A stretch of DNA of 56,477 bases. Origin: DATIHQ01 sp035480535 (GTDB lineage Bacteria > Chlamydiota > Chlamydiia > Chlamydiales > SM23-39). The stretch is taken from assembly GCA_035480535.1 (NCBI GenBank), contig DATIHQ010000121.1, positions 1-56,477 on the forward strand, written 5' to 3'. The notes below the pieces were generated by a model. It did no database searches. It saw only the letters and a program-made list of their open reading frames with translations, and was not told where the DNA came from. Below are positions 56,117 to 56,477 of this stretch, in pieces (position 1 is the first letter of the stretch; the number at the start of each line of letters is the position of its first letter). The translations under genes and the position numbers were made by a program.

Positions 56117-56410
56117 TTAATTCAAAACAGCTAAAACATCTTCTTCAGACATGATGAGGTAATCGCTCTCATCGGCTTTGTATTCTGTCCCCGCATAGGA
56201 AGAAAATAGAATGTTATCACCCACTTTTACATCCATTTGGCAATTTTTCCCTTTCTCATCCGTTTTCCCGGGACCGACTGCCACGACTTTGCCTTGGCGC
56301 GGTTTTTCTTGAGCTGATTCAGGAAGGAGAATCCCTCCCTTTTTTGTTTGGACTTCTTCTCTTTTTACAACAATTCGGTTGCCAAGAGGTTTAATTTTCT
56401 TTTCAGACAT
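56117..56410 (-). CDS. groES: Co-chaperonin GroES (10 kDa)
   Basis: A 97-residue GroES. The mobile loop KKGGILLPESAQEKPRQGKVVAVGPG and the C-terminal SDYLIMSEEDVLAVLN are standard. It caps GroEL in a nucleotide-dependent manner. ATG 56410 (MSEKKIKPLGNR) is chosen; an ATG at 56443 would lie in the predicted promoter. Stop is 10 bp before groEL. A sigma-70-type promoter lies upstream; I see no CIRCE operator in the visible 67 bp. Confidence 0.97.
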   Translation of the reverse strand: MSEKKIKPLGNRIVVKREEVQTKKGGILLPESAQEKPRQGKVVAVGPGKTDEKGKNCQMDVKVGDNILFSSYAGTEYKADESDYLIMSEEDVLAVLN

Positions 56411-56445
56411 AAACACATCTCCAATCTTAAGTAAAATTTGCACCT

Positions 56446-56474
56446 ATCGTAGATTGGAAACCGATTTCTGTCAA
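56446..56474 (-). promoter_or_regulatory. Promoter of groES-groEL
   Basis: On the minus strand TTGACA (56469-56474), a 17-bp spacer and TACGAT (56446-56451) make a good housekeeping promoter. The leader to the ATG is about 30 bp. Neither TTAGCACTC nor GAGTGCTAA is present downstream of it, so HrcA/CIRCE control cannot be seen in the window. Confidence 0.75.
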
Positions 56475-56477
56475 GAG

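Noticed and set aside
1..56477. CRISPR array or complete insertion sequence
   Set aside because: No regularly spaced repeats and no transposase-like ORF were found; the only repeats are palindromes and short direct repeats.

Overview
This window is almost certainly from a member of the phylum Chlamydiae, most likely one of the amoeba-associated 'Chlamydia-related' lineages rather than Chlamydia itself. Several gene pairs match gene orders I recall from Chlamydia trachomatis: gpsA next to a UDP-sugar pyrophosphorylase, mnmE-nth near psd and secA, lpdA-lipA beside a zinc-ribbon membrane protein, pepP-mutL, eno near an RsbU-type phosphatase, and pseudopilin-like genes. A short outer-membrane protein whose mature end resembles the start of the chlamydial major outer membrane protein supports this. 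I cannot fix the family or species from the sequence alone. Coding density is very high; most neighbours overlap by 4-40 bp (ATGA, TTGA or TAATG junctions), including many convergent 3' ends.

Layout. 1-2030: a Wza-like polysaccharide export lipoprotein (cut by the window edge) divergent from a UDP-glucuronate 4-epimerase-like enzyme. 1972-7525: NAD(P)HX repair enzyme, gpsA, an unusual glycosyltransferase-9/UDP-sugar pyrophosphorylase fusion, and a heptosyltransferase. 7576-17461: ruvC-ruvA, mnmE-nth-PAP2, psd-GNAT, secA and a secreted protein. 17551-25375: Na+/H+ antiporter, lpdA, lipA, glgC, phosphoesterase. 25433-33384: two pseudopilin-like proteins and a membrane partner, OPT transporter, PhoR-like kinase, pepP, mutL. 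33431-38616: an accessory-looking + strand run with a MOMP-like protein, a plant/giant-virus-type rhamnose-synthesis enzyme preceded by a signal-peptide-like segment, a Ser/Pro-rich protein, the CCA-adding enzyme, a DUF2608 HAD-like secreted protein and a membrane-anchored papain-like protein. 38613-46505: RsbU phosphatase, TrmH methyltransferase, rsgA, eno, a frameshifted MYND-finger/papain-like gene, fumC. 46553-56477: peroxiredoxin, MBL hydrolase, tRNA-Arg(ACG), a C39-like protein, a glycosyltransferase, trkA-trkH, a PrmA-like methyltransferase, a GNAT remnant, dcd and groES-groEL.

Functional themes: central metabolism (gpsA, glgC, eno, fumC, lpdA, lipA), DNA repair (ruvAC, nth, mutL), tRNA and ribosome maturation (mnmE, cca, rsgA, TrmH and PrmA-like enzymes), secretion (secA, type II pseudopilins), cell-surface glycan and lipid synthesis (export lipoprotein, epimerases, GT9 enzymes, PAP2, psd), potassium uptake, and chaperonins.

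The most unusual signals are: (i) a family of palindromic elements, one with a half-site AATGTAAAGCG present three times (one inside a coding region, one supplying a stop codon), and three unrelated 165-225 bp near-palindromes at gene boundaries, one of which appears to encode the N-terminus of the PrmA-like protein; (ii) a eukaryote-like MYND finger joined to a papain-like domain by a frameshifted reading frame, plus two other papain-like genes nearby; (iii) a plant/giant-virus-like UDP-4-keto-rhamnose epimerase/reductase translationally coupled to an outer-membrane protein. All family assignments are from recognised motifs and memory; no database search was run.
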